DNA of 64,000 nucleotides from Amphiura filiformis. Lineage: Eukaryota; Echinodermata; Ophiuroidea; Amphilepidida; Amphiuridae. Shown piece by piece: positions 1 to 10,807 of the stretch. Position numbers and translations under genes: made by a program. Under the pieces are notes generated by a model, which was not told the DNA's origin, did no database searches, and saw nothing but the letters and a program-made list of their open reading frames with translations. The stretch's first letter is position 1. Each line of letters opens with the position of its first letter. The stretch lies in NCBI RefSeq assembly GCF_039555335.1, contig NC_092642.1:16955208-17019207 (forward strand), in the 5' to 3' direction.

Positions 1-685
1 TGTAATGTGCGTCGAAGTTCCCAACAAAATCGCCACTTCCAATGACAAATTATGGCCGTGTTCCCAAAAATCTTGATGCTCCGGATATTGAAAAAAATTT
101 GAAATGTTTGAAAAGTACATTTCATTTTGAGCCAAGTGGAAAATTCAAGCATAATAATGACCCTTACACTTTCAGCTTTTAGACGTAGTTTGTGTTTTCT
201 CTCTCCGATATTTATTTCCAGAAATAGATAAGTTTAAAGGGGGCTACGTGCATCCCATTTTGCTTCTGAAAATGGCAAAATTGTGTATAACCTTAACCGT
301 GACATTCATCATTATTTTTTTCATGGTGTAAGGTGAGTCAATTCTTCTTGCTGGTGGTGGTGACCGTACGACCCTCCCCCCTTTTTTTAAACGGCAGAGC
401 ACTAATGGTGTGTCCCTTCCAAAATGAACTGTGGGTATATAATCAGGTATATAGACCTTTGGACATTCCAATTTTCTTAAAACTGTAACCTAACACTATA
501 CCGTAACTGACTAAAGCATCTATGCGGAACATCACTTATTCCAAACTACGTCACTGTTGTGCACCTCTAGGCTAGCGCTAGTTGACTATTTATTGTTACA
601 CCGCCACTGACAGAGCAAATTGTTAATATTAACTAGTGGCAAATGGTGGTCATAGACCACAAACCTAGCTGGGGCATGTTGGTGT
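1..685. other. Unannotated AT-rich non-coding DNA
   Basis: I see no convincing gene, RNA or repeat here. The only ORF (minus strand, 75 codons) has no recognisable motif. Confidence 0.5.
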
Positions 686-689
686 TGTG

Positions 690-1290
690 GAGGTATCCGA
701 CCCCCTGCAAAATGTTCCAAAAATGTTCCCCTAGTCATGAGGTTTGTTGTCACCGAGTTTTGACTTGAGTCCTGTACTCCTTACAGATGTCCAGAAAATG
801 CAATTAGATTTGACCCCAGATGACCTTTGACCTGGCCCCTGCAAGATGTTCCATAATCCCCCCCTCCCAAGTCATGAGGTTGTCACCGAGTTTGAGCCTT
901 GTACCTCTTACAGATGTCCAAATAACGCAATTCTAAGATTTGGCCCCAGAATGGTGTCCTTTGACCTGACCCGTGCAAAATGTTCCAACATGTTCCCCTG
1001 GTCATGAGGTTGTCACCGAGATTGAGCCCCGTACCCCTGATGTCCAGATATTGAAATTCGAAGATTTGACTCCAACTGACCTTTGACCTGACCCCTGCAA
1101 AATGTTACTCTTGTCATCAAGTTTATTGTCACTGAGTTTGAGTCCCGTACCCCTTACATATGGCCAGAAAATGCAGCATTTCTAAGATTTGACCTCTGCA
1201 TGATCTTTGACCTGACCCTTGCAAAATGTTCCCCTGGTTGTGAGGTTTGTTGTCACTGAGATTGAGCCCCATATACCCCTTAGGGGGCAA
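690..1290. repeat. Tandem array, ~122-134 bp unit, with DR1-like TGACCT pairs
   Basis: The phrase CCCTGCAAAATGTTCC recurs with small changes at about 703, 837, 970, 1093 and 1215, giving spacings of 134, 133, 123 and 122 bp. Each unit also carries 'GTCATGAGGTTTGTTGTCACCGAG' variants and a TGACCTTTGACCT block, exact at 821-833 and 1077-1089 and with one mismatch in the other units. That block is two TGACCT hexamers spaced by one base, the DR1 layout of nuclear-receptor sites. Whether any protein binds is unknown; the array is about 14 kb upstream of GST gene 1. Confidence 0.8.
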
Positions 1291-1299
1291 TCATTTTCT

Positions 1300-2320
1300 T
1301 CGGAAGGGGGGTCATACATTTTTGGAAAGAAAAATACGGGGGTGGGGGATAAAATTTTTGATGACCAAAATGTAGGGAGTCACAAGATGACCACAAAAAT
1401 AACAAAAAATAATAATGACTGCCCTCATCATGCTATCATTTATTCTGATGGGGGGGTCCCATGTTTACACAAAGTTGGTTTCAAGCTTGGTCGAGATCGG
1501 CGCAAGTGCCTGACACTAGGGCTTGACGAAAGAAATGGCAGAAGCAGAAGATTCGCCTGCTCAACAATATATAATATTAGTGTGCCATGTCTCTGATATC
1601 AGTATTAGGCCTATCTGTACAAGATTTTTCAACTGGGAAATTTTGTAGGCCTACATGAATTTGTATTATTTTTTTTTAATGATTCAGTGATATAGAGGGT
1701 ATAAAAACATTTTCCAAGTGAAAACTACTCCACTGGATATGCCATTATTTTCACACCAAAGACCCTGGGTCTAGATCGTTCATGTCATTGTACTCTGGCT
1801 GGGCTAGCATATTTAGTAAACCTCAAAATTATGCTATTTGTCCCTGTGCCACAAAATGAGTACAAATTCAAAAAGACATACTACAAGTATGCCTGCAATT
1901 GCTGCAAAGCCGCGATTTGTTAGCAAATATGTGCAATTTTGGAAAAGACATCATTAAATTTTAGAAACCAAATCAAAAACCAATCTACAAATGCTTGGGG
2001 CACTGACTGAAAAGCTATTGAAGTAGCTACAGCAAAGAACAAATACTTGCAACAAGTTATTTTTTCCTTATTTTCAGAGAGCTGGACCACAGCACATATT
2101 CCAAACTGTCACCCACAAGCATTAAATCACTTGAATCGGCTCAACAATTTGAGCATCATCATGATAATAGCTGCTGCAAACAAACATCAGATGTTAGACA
2201 TGTTAAAGAATTACAGAAACAAATTCCACTTTCCTCATAGCAGCTATCCCAGAGGTGCCATCAGTTATTTATGGTTTTACTAAACTTTCTTCGCAAGTCC
2301 CACCGAGACTGCCCACAATA
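1300..2320. other. Unannotated non-coding DNA
   Basis: This stretch has scattered short ORFs (longest 125 codons, starting at 1219 and overlapping the preceding array) but no domain, splice-supported exon or clear repeat boundary that I can recognise. Confidence 0.4.
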
Positions 2321-4344
2321 TTAACCCTCACACAGTTAGCATCCTGGACAACCGATTCTTTTGTTATGCAAGGCTCACTCAGTCATTTAAGGTGGTTATG
2401 GAGGCATTATAAAAGTGCTCTAAACATGTTTTAAACAGATTAATTGAGTAGAGCGAAGTACACTGATCAATATACCTTTTGTTTGGAGTCAATCGGACAT
2501 ACGGTTTTCAAAATATATCAATTTATATTTTCTTTGTATCTTATTGTTTTTATCAATAATCAATCAAGTTAATGAGCTAAATTGACTGGAGAAGCTCATT
2601 TACATATAATTTTTGCCAATATTTTGCTAAAAATCCATGCATAAATGTTCAGGGTACTTTTATTTTGCATAACTTTTATTTTGCATAATTTTGCCCTGAA
2701 ACTTGGTCAAAGTGTTTCTAATATGTTCTAATGTATTATATAGTGAAGCCGCCCCCTAATTTGCATATTTGCATAATTAATTAGCATTTATGCAAATTAG
2801 CTCATTAATTATGCAAATATGCAAATTAGAGGGCGGCTTCACTATATAATACATTAGAACATATTAGAAACACTTTGACCAAGTTTCAGGGCAAAAGTAT
2901 GCAAAATAAAAGTACCTGAACATTTATGCATTGATTTTTAGCAAAATATTGGCAAAATTACATATTAATGAGCCTTTCCAGTCCTTTTAGCTCATGAACT
3001 ATATTGATTATTGACAAAAACAATAGGATACAAAGAAAATATAAATTGATGTATTTTGGAAACCGTATGTCCGATTTACTCCAAACAAAAAGCATATTGA
3101 TCAGTGTACTTTACCCTACTCAATTAATCTGTTTAAAACAAGCTCAAAGCATTTTCTAATTTCTAGAAAATGCATCCAATACCACCTTAATGAGGCAATA
3201 CAAACGATCGAATTTGGTGTTGAAATGAGCTAAATTTTTAGTTACACCTTTTCGATGTAAAATTAATTTTCTCGGCCAAATGAAAAGCAATCATTTTCAT
3301 TTTTTCAGTAAATGTCAGGAAAAATTGTAGTGCTTGATACTGTATTTTTTTTTTTTTCTAGTGTTAAACTTAGGCGTGAAATTTAGTCATTTAGTGTAAG
3401 ATTTTCGATTTTGATAGGCTTAAACTCTGCCCACGAGCCTTTTTTGGATCAACCTTTTAGCTTTTCAAAGTAAGATAGTTCGCTAATGAAGGATTTTTCC
3501 CAACTTTCTAACGCACATCACCGTGAGCGATATATCATAGTTTTGTCAGAATTTGCGTTTTCATTTCACCATTTTACTGCCGGCTGACCATTTTTCAAAA
3601 TCAACGCGTGAAATCTAAGGCTAATACTAGCATTGTGGATCGATATCCCTGGGTTTAATAGGAATACCGGCATGGCTACAGTGTTGCTAGAACTTCACTA
3701 GCAAAGAAATTCCCAGGCCTATAGCGCTCCTACTGATCATGTTTAACCAGAACACTCAATTGGGGATTTGGGCTACCAAATCGCTGGTCGGGCAATTTGC
3801 TTTCAATGGAAAATTGACCTGGATAAACAACAAAGAAAATATCGACTATTTCTGCTGGTTGCTCTCGAGATAAAAGTAATGACTTTGACATTTTCGGAGC
3901 ATGAAGGGAAAAAGGGTAAAACAAAACGGAAATTCTGACAAAACTATAACATATAGACCCACACGATGTGCCTTACAGGGGTGGGAAATATCTTTCTTTA
4001 GCAAACTATATTAGTTTGAGACGCTAAAACATGAATTCCGTAAAAAGCTCGCGGGCGAATTCAAGGCCTATAAAAATCAAAAATATCACACTTAAAGACA
4101 AAATTTGATGCTTAATTTTAACACCAGGATTTTAAAAACAAATGTATATCCAAGCACCAAGTTTTTAACTGACATTACTGAAGGAAAAAAAATTATTGCT
4201 TTATATTTGATCGAGAAAATTAATTTCATAGCAAAAAGGTGTATCTCTGAATTGTGCTGATTTTAACATGTATCGATCGACTTTTAGCGCGACTAAGCAT
4301 TTCTAAAGAATCGGTTGTCCAGGTGGCTGACTGCACAGGTTCTA
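2321..4344. mobile_element. Large imperfect foldback element (outer, interrupted by another foldback)
   Basis: Sequence from about 2321-2386 plus 3191-3590 is repeated as an imperfect reverse complement at about 3915-4344. Shared anchors include TGGACAACCGATTCTT (2346-2361, and its complement near 4306-4321), AAATTAATTTTCTCG near 3258 and its complement near 4213, and ATAGTTTTGTCAGAATTTGCG near 3538 and its complement near 3930. The spacer is ~320 bp. The left arm is split by the 804 bp inner foldback at 2387-3190. No transposase is encoded, so this is a non-autonomous DNA element or fossil. Outer ends are approximate. Confidence 0.7.
2387..3190. mobile_element. TTAA-bounded 0.8 kb near-perfect palindrome (foldback/MITE)
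   Basis: The element begins TTAAGGTGGT and ends ACCACCTTAA, and almost its whole length is an inverted repeat centred near 2790. Arms are about 390 bp; the stretch around the centre (for example the CCGCCCCCTAATTTGCAT block at about 2750 and its complement near 2820-2835) is nearly exact. TTAA at both ends is the signature of piggyBac-type target duplication. It contains no ORF. It sits inside the left arm of a larger foldback, so it inserted later. Confidence 0.85.
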
Positions 4345-5290
4345 ACACACACTATTACCACAGAGGAACAGCCTCTAGTAAACGAAGGCAAAACAATTTT
4401 CCATGACATCAACTTGGGTTTCATACTTTAACCCTCAATAGAAATTTTACCTAGCAAGTCAATGTGTACACAAAATTTTGTTTGGGGTCTCTAGACGATA
4501 TAATTTTATAATATTCCTTGTATAGCCTGCATGACCAATTGGCCCCTTTAAGCAACTCAAATGTGATATTCCATAGGCAGAACTGAGAACAGGGAATACC
4601 ATATATTTAACTTTGTGACCTCCAGTTACAGAGTATGAGTTTTTTGTACCCAAATTGTCACTAGGTTATTCAATGAATATACAAATATATTGGGGTTCAA
4701 GAACTGTGCCCTGATAGATGAGTCTATGTTGCCAGCGGAAGAACAACACGACTCGATTCTAGGTAATGAAGTAATGTCATTCAAACCAAAGCGTTGTGTA
4801 ATAATTTTAAGTGCACCAAAATTTAACCTCTGTGTGTGTGTGTGGGGGGGGTGCGATAACGTGTGAGTTTTATCATGTTTTATATAAAGGTCTCCATATA
4901 GGCGTAGTTAGATTTTTTCTTCAAAAAAACTACTACGCAGCTAGTGCTAATTTTACTTGAAGGAAAAACCTTCCCCATCAATTTATGACAATCCCCAGGA
5001 CGGACGAGAACAAAATATAAGAAGAAAAAAATGATGAAAATCCTCCGGACGAGAAGAAACTAATGAAGATGGTGAGATCATGGTGCGGTGACTGGTTGAT
5101 GATGATCATGATGACGACGACGACGATAATATTATAATGATGATGATAATAATAGCTAATAATAAATAATAACAATATACATTAACATGGTTAATACAAC
5201 AGCAAATATATTGAATAATTTTTTATAGGCCTAATTATTATCTCAGTGGTGGATGAATGCTATTTACGGTACTTCCGGAATTCCGTAGAT
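4345..5290. other. Non-coding DNA with short microsatellites
   Basis: No gene is seen. There is a short GT run near 4831-4842 followed by eight Gs, and an impure GAT/GAC/AAT trinucleotide tract at about 5095-5180, which produces a spurious I/V/H-rich minus-strand ORF. Confidence 0.5.
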
Positions 5291-5296
5291 GTGCAG

Positions 5297-5515
5297 GCTC
5301 CGGGGGGCACTTCCATGACAGATAGGCCCCTATGCATCATGTGCCTCGGGATAGACCCCCTTTTTCAAACCGACTTGTACCCAATGACCCCCATTTTTGT
5401 GTTATGGTGCTACCTATTACCCAATGACCCTCTTTAAAAAATTCATGTAGGCCTACTCAATGACCCCCTTTTTCTATTTCCTGCTATACCCAATGACCCC
5501 CCTTGTTATTCACAA
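5297..5515. mobile_element. Fragment of CCGGGGGGCACT family with 'ACCCAATGACCCCC' internal array
   Basis: The segment starts CCGGGGGGCACTTCCATGAC and then repeats ACCCAATGACCCCCNTTTT several times. The same architecture is seen complete at 22622-23125 and 50064-50521. The second terminus is not visible here, so this copy is partial. Confidence 0.65.
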
Positions 5516-5575
5516 ATGTAGGTGGTATTTGTGTTCTCCTCCAGAAATAATGAGATTTTTCACATTTCCAAGGTG

Positions 5576-6197
5576 TTTTTCACTCTGTCCACGGATGAGG
5601 TTTGGCTACATCAAAGATTTAAACGAAACACATGGTTAATGACATGGATAGATAATAGCATTAGGCTTGGGAAAGCATTCACTATAAGCGAGGATCACCA
5701 GATAGCTTCAAACATGTTCTAAACCCCGTATTTAATACTGCTGCATTCGCAAGTATCCGGCGCACAAGGATGGTACGCAACGTAATTGATGCAATGAGGA
5801 CTAGGGATGAAACCTGCATTCGTCAAGGAGGCAACCAGGTAGAGGCCAGAGCAGCACAATAAACTCACTTCAAAAGAACCAAAGACAAACTAAACAGCCC
5901 TTTTCAGGGCTACCTTTTATTCCAAACAGAGAAATGGCTTATGTTGTCAATAAAAAGAAAGCAAGAAACAATAAAGTAAGAAACATAATAAAACAAAAAG
6001 GCATAAAATAACCGAAAAAACATAAGTAATTGCAAGTATAGCAAAAGAAGTCCCATCCCACATCAATTTCGCCCAAATTAATGACACTTAACAAAATCCA
6101 TAAGCCCACCGGTAAAGCCCATTCCCTAAAATAAAGTTGTTATTTTATAAAGGTATCATCGAGGAAGCCAAACCTCCTCCGTGGACAGAGTGAAAAA
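5576..6197. repeat. Inverted repeat pair (~30 bp arms)
   Basis: TTCACTCTGTCCACGGATGA at 5579-5598 and the following GGTTTGGCT are matched in reverse complement at about 6168-6196 with one change. The ~600 bp between them has no coding content. It may be a decayed transposon, but no target duplication was found. Confidence 0.6.
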
Positions 6198-6383
6198 CGG
6201 ATACATTTCTTTAAAAGGGCATATCTTCAAAAGTTATGAGCCGATTGAAATAATTGTTTCGGTTTATTATAGCTAACGGGTAAAGGCTTCTTTACATACC
6301 AAACACTTGATCAACTTTTCTAAAATAGGAGAAAAAGAGGGCGCAATGTGGGGCCTCTTTTTTTTGGGACACCCTGTAGGTCG

Positions 6384-6386
6384 AAA

Positions 6387-6425
<39 letters not shown>

Positions 6426-6428
6426 ATA
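6384..6428. repeat. (AAAT)n microsatellite
   Basis: About eleven AAAT units follow an ACACCCTGTA terminus-like word at 6369-6378, a common end sequence of mariner-type elements. No partner terminus was identified. Confidence 0.9.
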
Positions 6429-6489
6429 TGCAAGAAGTATCAAACTGCCCGGTGGAAAAGTGCTCAATTCATTTGAAGAGCGAAATATA

Positions 6490-6950
6490 GTAGGCCTATT
6501 GTCCAAAAGGCAGATTTGTAATTTACATTCTTGCTACTGACAGTTTCATGCCAGCAGTTTGCTGGCAATCATCAGACTGGTGTAAAAAAGTCCACACATA
6601 ATAACAAGAGAGCAAATATTGATTACAAATATTGATTACAAACAATAAAACTACTTGAAGAAAAGTTGCATCAGTTCTTGGGTTGCCATCTGAAAGTTAC
6701 TCAGGTGATGCTAAAGTTGGTGAGTTTATATTTGTTTCTGTGCCTACAGTTTGCGATGAGTTCAGAGCGTTTATTCAGAGATGAGCCTGAGTTATTTTGA
6801 GAAATCATGAAAAGTTTGAAAAATTCTTTGCCTACATCCGTGGTAACATTTTTTGAGAAGAACCACTGCCGCTAATCCCTTTGACGTCCCAATGGGAAGC
6901 TATGATGGGGCGGAGGTCTGCGAAATCGTCGGGTTATAGGGTACCTGCAG
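6490..6950 (-). pseudogene. Penelope-like element, internally deleted 3' fragment (inverted copy)
   Basis: Read on the minus strand, this matches the plus-strand Penelope copy at 11287-13080. From about 6950 down it has 'CTCAAAAAATGTTACCACGG' (also at 11288), then jumps from 'TTTTTCAAACTTTT' straight to 'CATGATTTCTCAAAATAACTCA', removing about 500 bp that encode the GIY-YIG region in the other copy. It then continues through the C-terminal codons to a TGA at 6711-6713 and the shared 3' untranslated region down to about 6497. It lacks the 0.9 kb insertion present in the other copy and so preserves the empty site (CTTGAAGAAAAGTTGC near 6654-6669). Non-functional as a gene. Confidence 0.8.
6522..6586 (-). 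ncRNA. Hammerhead-ribozyme-like motif (type I, minimal stem III) in Penelope 3' region
   Basis: On the minus strand the order is TTTACA (helix I), ACCAGT, CTGATGA (6569-6575), a 7 bp stem II (TGCCAGC/GCTGGCA, 5 nt loop), GAAA (6544-6547), a tiny stem III (CT-GTC-AG), then the TA cleavage-site context (GTA, 6535-6537), GCAAGAA and TGTAAA closing helix I. Helix I has two pairs next to the core, an internal loop, then six pairs, as in natural hammerheads. The base pair next to CTGATGA/GAAA in stem II is U-U, a weak point. Hammerheads are known in Penelope-like elements, which supports the call. Self-cleavage is inferred. Confidence 0.6.
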
Positions 6951-6964
6951 GTAATATGGGACCA

Positions 6965-9900
6965 TTAAGGGCGTACTACACCCATATATTGATTTGATTG
7001 GTCTAAAAAAATATTTTTTCATTTATAGCTAGGCGATATATGCACGGATCATGTGAAATAAAAAAAAATTATGAAAAAAACTCTTGAAAGTGTCCTTTTT
7101 CACCTATTTGTCTTAAAGTTGATTGGTTGATAAGGACGCTTATTCATCCCTTTTTAAGGGATTTTTTATTTAGCGAGAGTACGTAGTCAATCTCCATAGG
7201 GATGGGCGATACCAGCTTTTGGTACCGGTTGTCGATCTAGAGCAGTCAGGGGGTGTGGGTCGAATTTGTAGAAAAAATAAAATAAAATGAAAAAAAAATG
7301 GCCGCGGAGCGCGCTTGCGCGACGCAGGGGGTTGTCTGAGGGAGGATGTTCCCCCCTCAGAAATAAAAAAAAAACGTGTGCAAAATGAAGATCTAATTGA
7401 AGCGATTTGGTGGACAATTAAGCACTATTATGCCTAGGCCTACTAGTGTAAAATTTTAGTTTGGCGGCCGAAAATTTGTGAAAGCCTTTCTTGGACAAGT
7501 TTCCCTATTGTCATAGGCCTATAAATTGTTTTAAACATAAATCGGCGAAAGAAGAAGCGAAAATGGCCACTTGTATATCGAAAATGAAGAAAATGGAAGT
7601 GTTTTGGTGGACCATTTTGGAACTAGTGTGTAAAATTTTAGTTTGAAAAAGCCGCAAATGATGGTCCATGAAACCTTCCTTGGACAAGTTTTCCCTGTAA
7701 GCCTATACCGCAAATTGGGCTTAAATTTGCAAATGTTGGAAGAAGAGCGTTAATGATCATATGTTTATCCACTACGCAAGGGGGGTCTGAGGGGGATGTT
7801 CCCCCCTGAGAAGTTTGAAAAATTTGCAAAATGAAGGTCGAATTGAAGCCATTCGGTGCATTGTTTTTACACTACTATTTGAATTCAATTGCTTTAAACA
7901 GAAAAAAAGGGCCCGAACTCAAATTGCAAATCTTGAGATTGGCAATTACTAAAGCATGCATAAATCGATGAAGTCGGTATGGAGTCCGTCTTAATACTGA
8001 CTTTGGTGGCAAAATGTGAGGGCCCTGCATATCGGCGGACCCGCAGTAATTTTCACATGCTTTTAGGACGAGGACCCGCCTTCAAGCAATGCCTAAAATA
8101 ATCGCAGGCCTATATAGGACCTACTTCCAATCGTCCCGACTGTGCGGTTATTTACACATGGGCCTACTCAATTACGTGCAATTTAGTTTCTCTCCTCCTT
8201 TCCTCCATTTTCTCTTCTCTTTTTCTCCTTTCTTCCCCTTCTCTTCTCTTTATTTTTTTTTTTTGGGGGGGGGGCGTCAGCCACCTGAATCCGCGCCTTA
8301 ATTGAGTCAATGTGTAGGCCTATGTTGGGGATTGGAGGGGGATACTGAGGCCTACCACATTTAATAACGAACTTACTTTCGAATCGCAACACAGGTAATA
8401 ATAAAACCAGTAGCAAACTTCACTTTACCAACAAGATACAACAACTTTACAACTTTCTTTTTAATTAATGAAACAAAGCTTATTTTTGACTCAGAGTTTA
8501 AATTTAAGATGCTAGCCGAAGTCAATAACTTTGCACATTCTTCGGGTTCCTTTGTTTCCACTCTTAAAAGAAGACATAAAACCTGATGATCAGCTGACTC
8601 TTTCTGTTGACAATTTAAGTTTAAAACATTATTAACACAATTTTTGTTTTGAAATTAATTGTAAACATTAAACAAAACCAATACATTGGCTATAGTTTCA
8701 AATCTTTCATAACATATAACCGTGGTGTTTGTAAAATATTTTGTAAAAGATTTGCAATTAGGCCCTAGGCCTACTTTGATTGGATTCGAACATTGCAACT
8801 TTACAATGCTCAAGAACACGAAAACTTTGGGTGTGTGAAACATTGTTAAAAATTGTATGAAATGAGGATTCCTAGCGTAAACTAGTTTCTATACACTTTT
8901 AAATGTGAATGATAGGAGGTCTGTAGGCTATTAAAAGGGGGCCCCGAAAAATGTTCGTGATGATTTTTTTTGTTTCAGCCCCCCCAGCAAGTGTTTGTGA
9001 ACGGTCGACGGTCCCTATAGGCCTACCACACACAATTTATTCGCTACCTGAAGTCGCTAATAGAGAATGAAAGAATTTTTTTTTAATATTTGTTTTCAAT
9101 TTTCGAATAATTATTTTTGTTTTCAATAGGCCTACGTTCCATAAAAATAAAAGTAAAAAATGACCGATACCAAAATGGTATCGAATCGCCCACCGCTAGA
9201 AAAACCAAATCATGGCGTCTGTACAAAAATGTATGCGGAAGTCTTTCGGCAAGCGAAGACAGTGAGTTTCATGGATTTATACTGGATTTATACTGGATTT
9301 TCTTAAAGTGGAATGATTTCAGCATGCGGTACAGGTAAGTGACGAAACTGTTAATACACGTGAACTAGTAGGGTGTCCCATTTAGCTGTTATCATTGTGA
9401 ACATACCGATTCACATTACAAATGCATTATAAATCATGTTTTGTAAGCTTCCCGTATTTCCTCAGAAAACTGAGCAAAAATTCACCTAATACTGAAAACC
9501 AAGGCATTGACTGTTCTTTAATTTCAACCTTATCAAACCTGAAACAAATATGCTGCCTTGCGAACACAAATTTTGCATATCATTGTCCACTAGAAGGGGG
9601 GAAATAAGTTTAATTTCATTGATAACATGAAATTGATGCATATTGATGTTTTCAAAGCTGTGCATAATTAATTAATTTCCCCCAAAAAATAATTTTGGTA
9701 CTTTTAACGTCTGTCACAAATGCTTAACAAGTGTGTGTGATTGGATTAACGGTATCAATTCTGAAATTCTAAAGAAACTCGATTTTGGGAATCGAGGTCT
9801 ATGTACCTCTTCCGAGCTTCTACCTTTAAAAGCATATAAGCTACATTGATACCGATGCCACCAATAGAACGAGAAGAGTTGCCCCTTCATTTTGCATACC

Positions 9901-9986
9901 ACTTTGACCAATTCAATTTTTTTCTCATTTCTCCACAAAATGCAGAAAACCCGCAAAAAAATCCAATGGGTGTAGTACCCCCTTAA
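6965..9986. mobile_element. 3.0 kb TTAA-bounded segment with matching inverted ends
   Basis: The left end is TTAA-GGGCGTACTACACCCAT (6965-6985). The right end, read in reverse, is TTAA-GGGGGTACTACACCCAT (9966-9986). A 355 bp element at 42151-42505 has the same type of ends. No transposase ORF is recognisable inside; the interior is AT-rich with a pyrimidine tract (about 8186-8262), a T-run/G-run junction (8250-8273) and scattered short ORFs of no known family. Most likely it is a non-autonomous piggyBac-type element, possibly composite. It lies within Penelope-derived sequence, since TCCCATATTACCTGC words occur on both sides. Confidence 0.6.
8186..8273. repeat. Polypyrimidine tract ending in T-run/G-run
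   Basis: About 65 bases are almost only C and T, followed by a T run and then ten Gs. Simple sequence; it accounts for the overlapping F/S/P-rich and K/E-rich ORFs. Confidence 0.85.
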
Positions 9987-10800
9987 GGACGTTTAGCTTA
10001 TGTGCATAAAAACTATAGAAGATATGCCCAAAAGAGATTGTTATGATGAACAACCTGTCCTTTAAGATTAATAAAACAGGCAATGTTATCTTGTTTTTAT
10101 GTTTGTTTGTTTGGACGCTATGACGTCAAAATGACGTCATCGTCAAGTGTCCCATATTACCTGCACATGCAGGTAATATGTATATATATAACACTGTGTT
10201 ATCTCTATGGTGAAAATCAAAATGTTCAGAAAATCACTCTTTTGTTCTAAAAACATTTTTGTTACATGATTTTGAATGTTAAATGCAAATTTCAACAAGA
10301 AAATTCAATTTTCTAAATAGTTTTGCTTTTCGCATTGACAATGCACATAATTTCCTATGTGTCCCATATTACCTGCACCCATTCAGTTGAAAATCAGAGA
10401 AAATAATCATTTATAAAAGGAAAGTGCCACTTTTCAGTGGAATTTTACCTGCTGATAAGCTTAACCCATCACCTAAAGATCATAAAAGTGACAAATGCAC
10501 CCTCAGTACCAGAGTATTTGGATACACAATCATAAAATGTGGCGTCATTGATTTTATATCAGGCCAAAAAACGACGTAAATTTTTGGGCAATTTCACTCT
10601 TTTGGCATTGATTTCCAAGAGTTTGATACACAGACTCCAAAACTGCATTTCTAGAAGCACAATTGATGTCTCTAAACACTTAACAAATCAACTTAAAGTG
10701 TGTACCTTCTCTAAGCTACTTTTTGTTAAAATGAAAACAGGTGTCCCATATTACCTGCTGTCCCATATTACCTGCAGCTACCCTATATCCTTAATACAAT
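9987..10800. repeat. Dispersed GTCCCATATTACCTGC words upstream of the Penelope coding remnant
   Basis: GTCCCATATTACCTGC occurs at about 10149, 10361, 10742 and 10756 (the last two nearly adjacent) and once in reverse complement at about 6947-6962. At 10149 it is followed by its own complement (CACATGCAGGTAATATG), making a small hairpin. The region otherwise has no gene; the ORF at 10539-10820 shows no domain. It is probably the 5' non-coding part of the Penelope-like element. Confidence 0.55.
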
Positions 10801-10807
10801 ATCAAAT

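Noticed and set aside
9117..9345. Possible host exon with donor-like GTGAGT near 9263
   Set aside because: No recognisable protein and no matching acceptor or neighbouring exon could be found; insufficient support.
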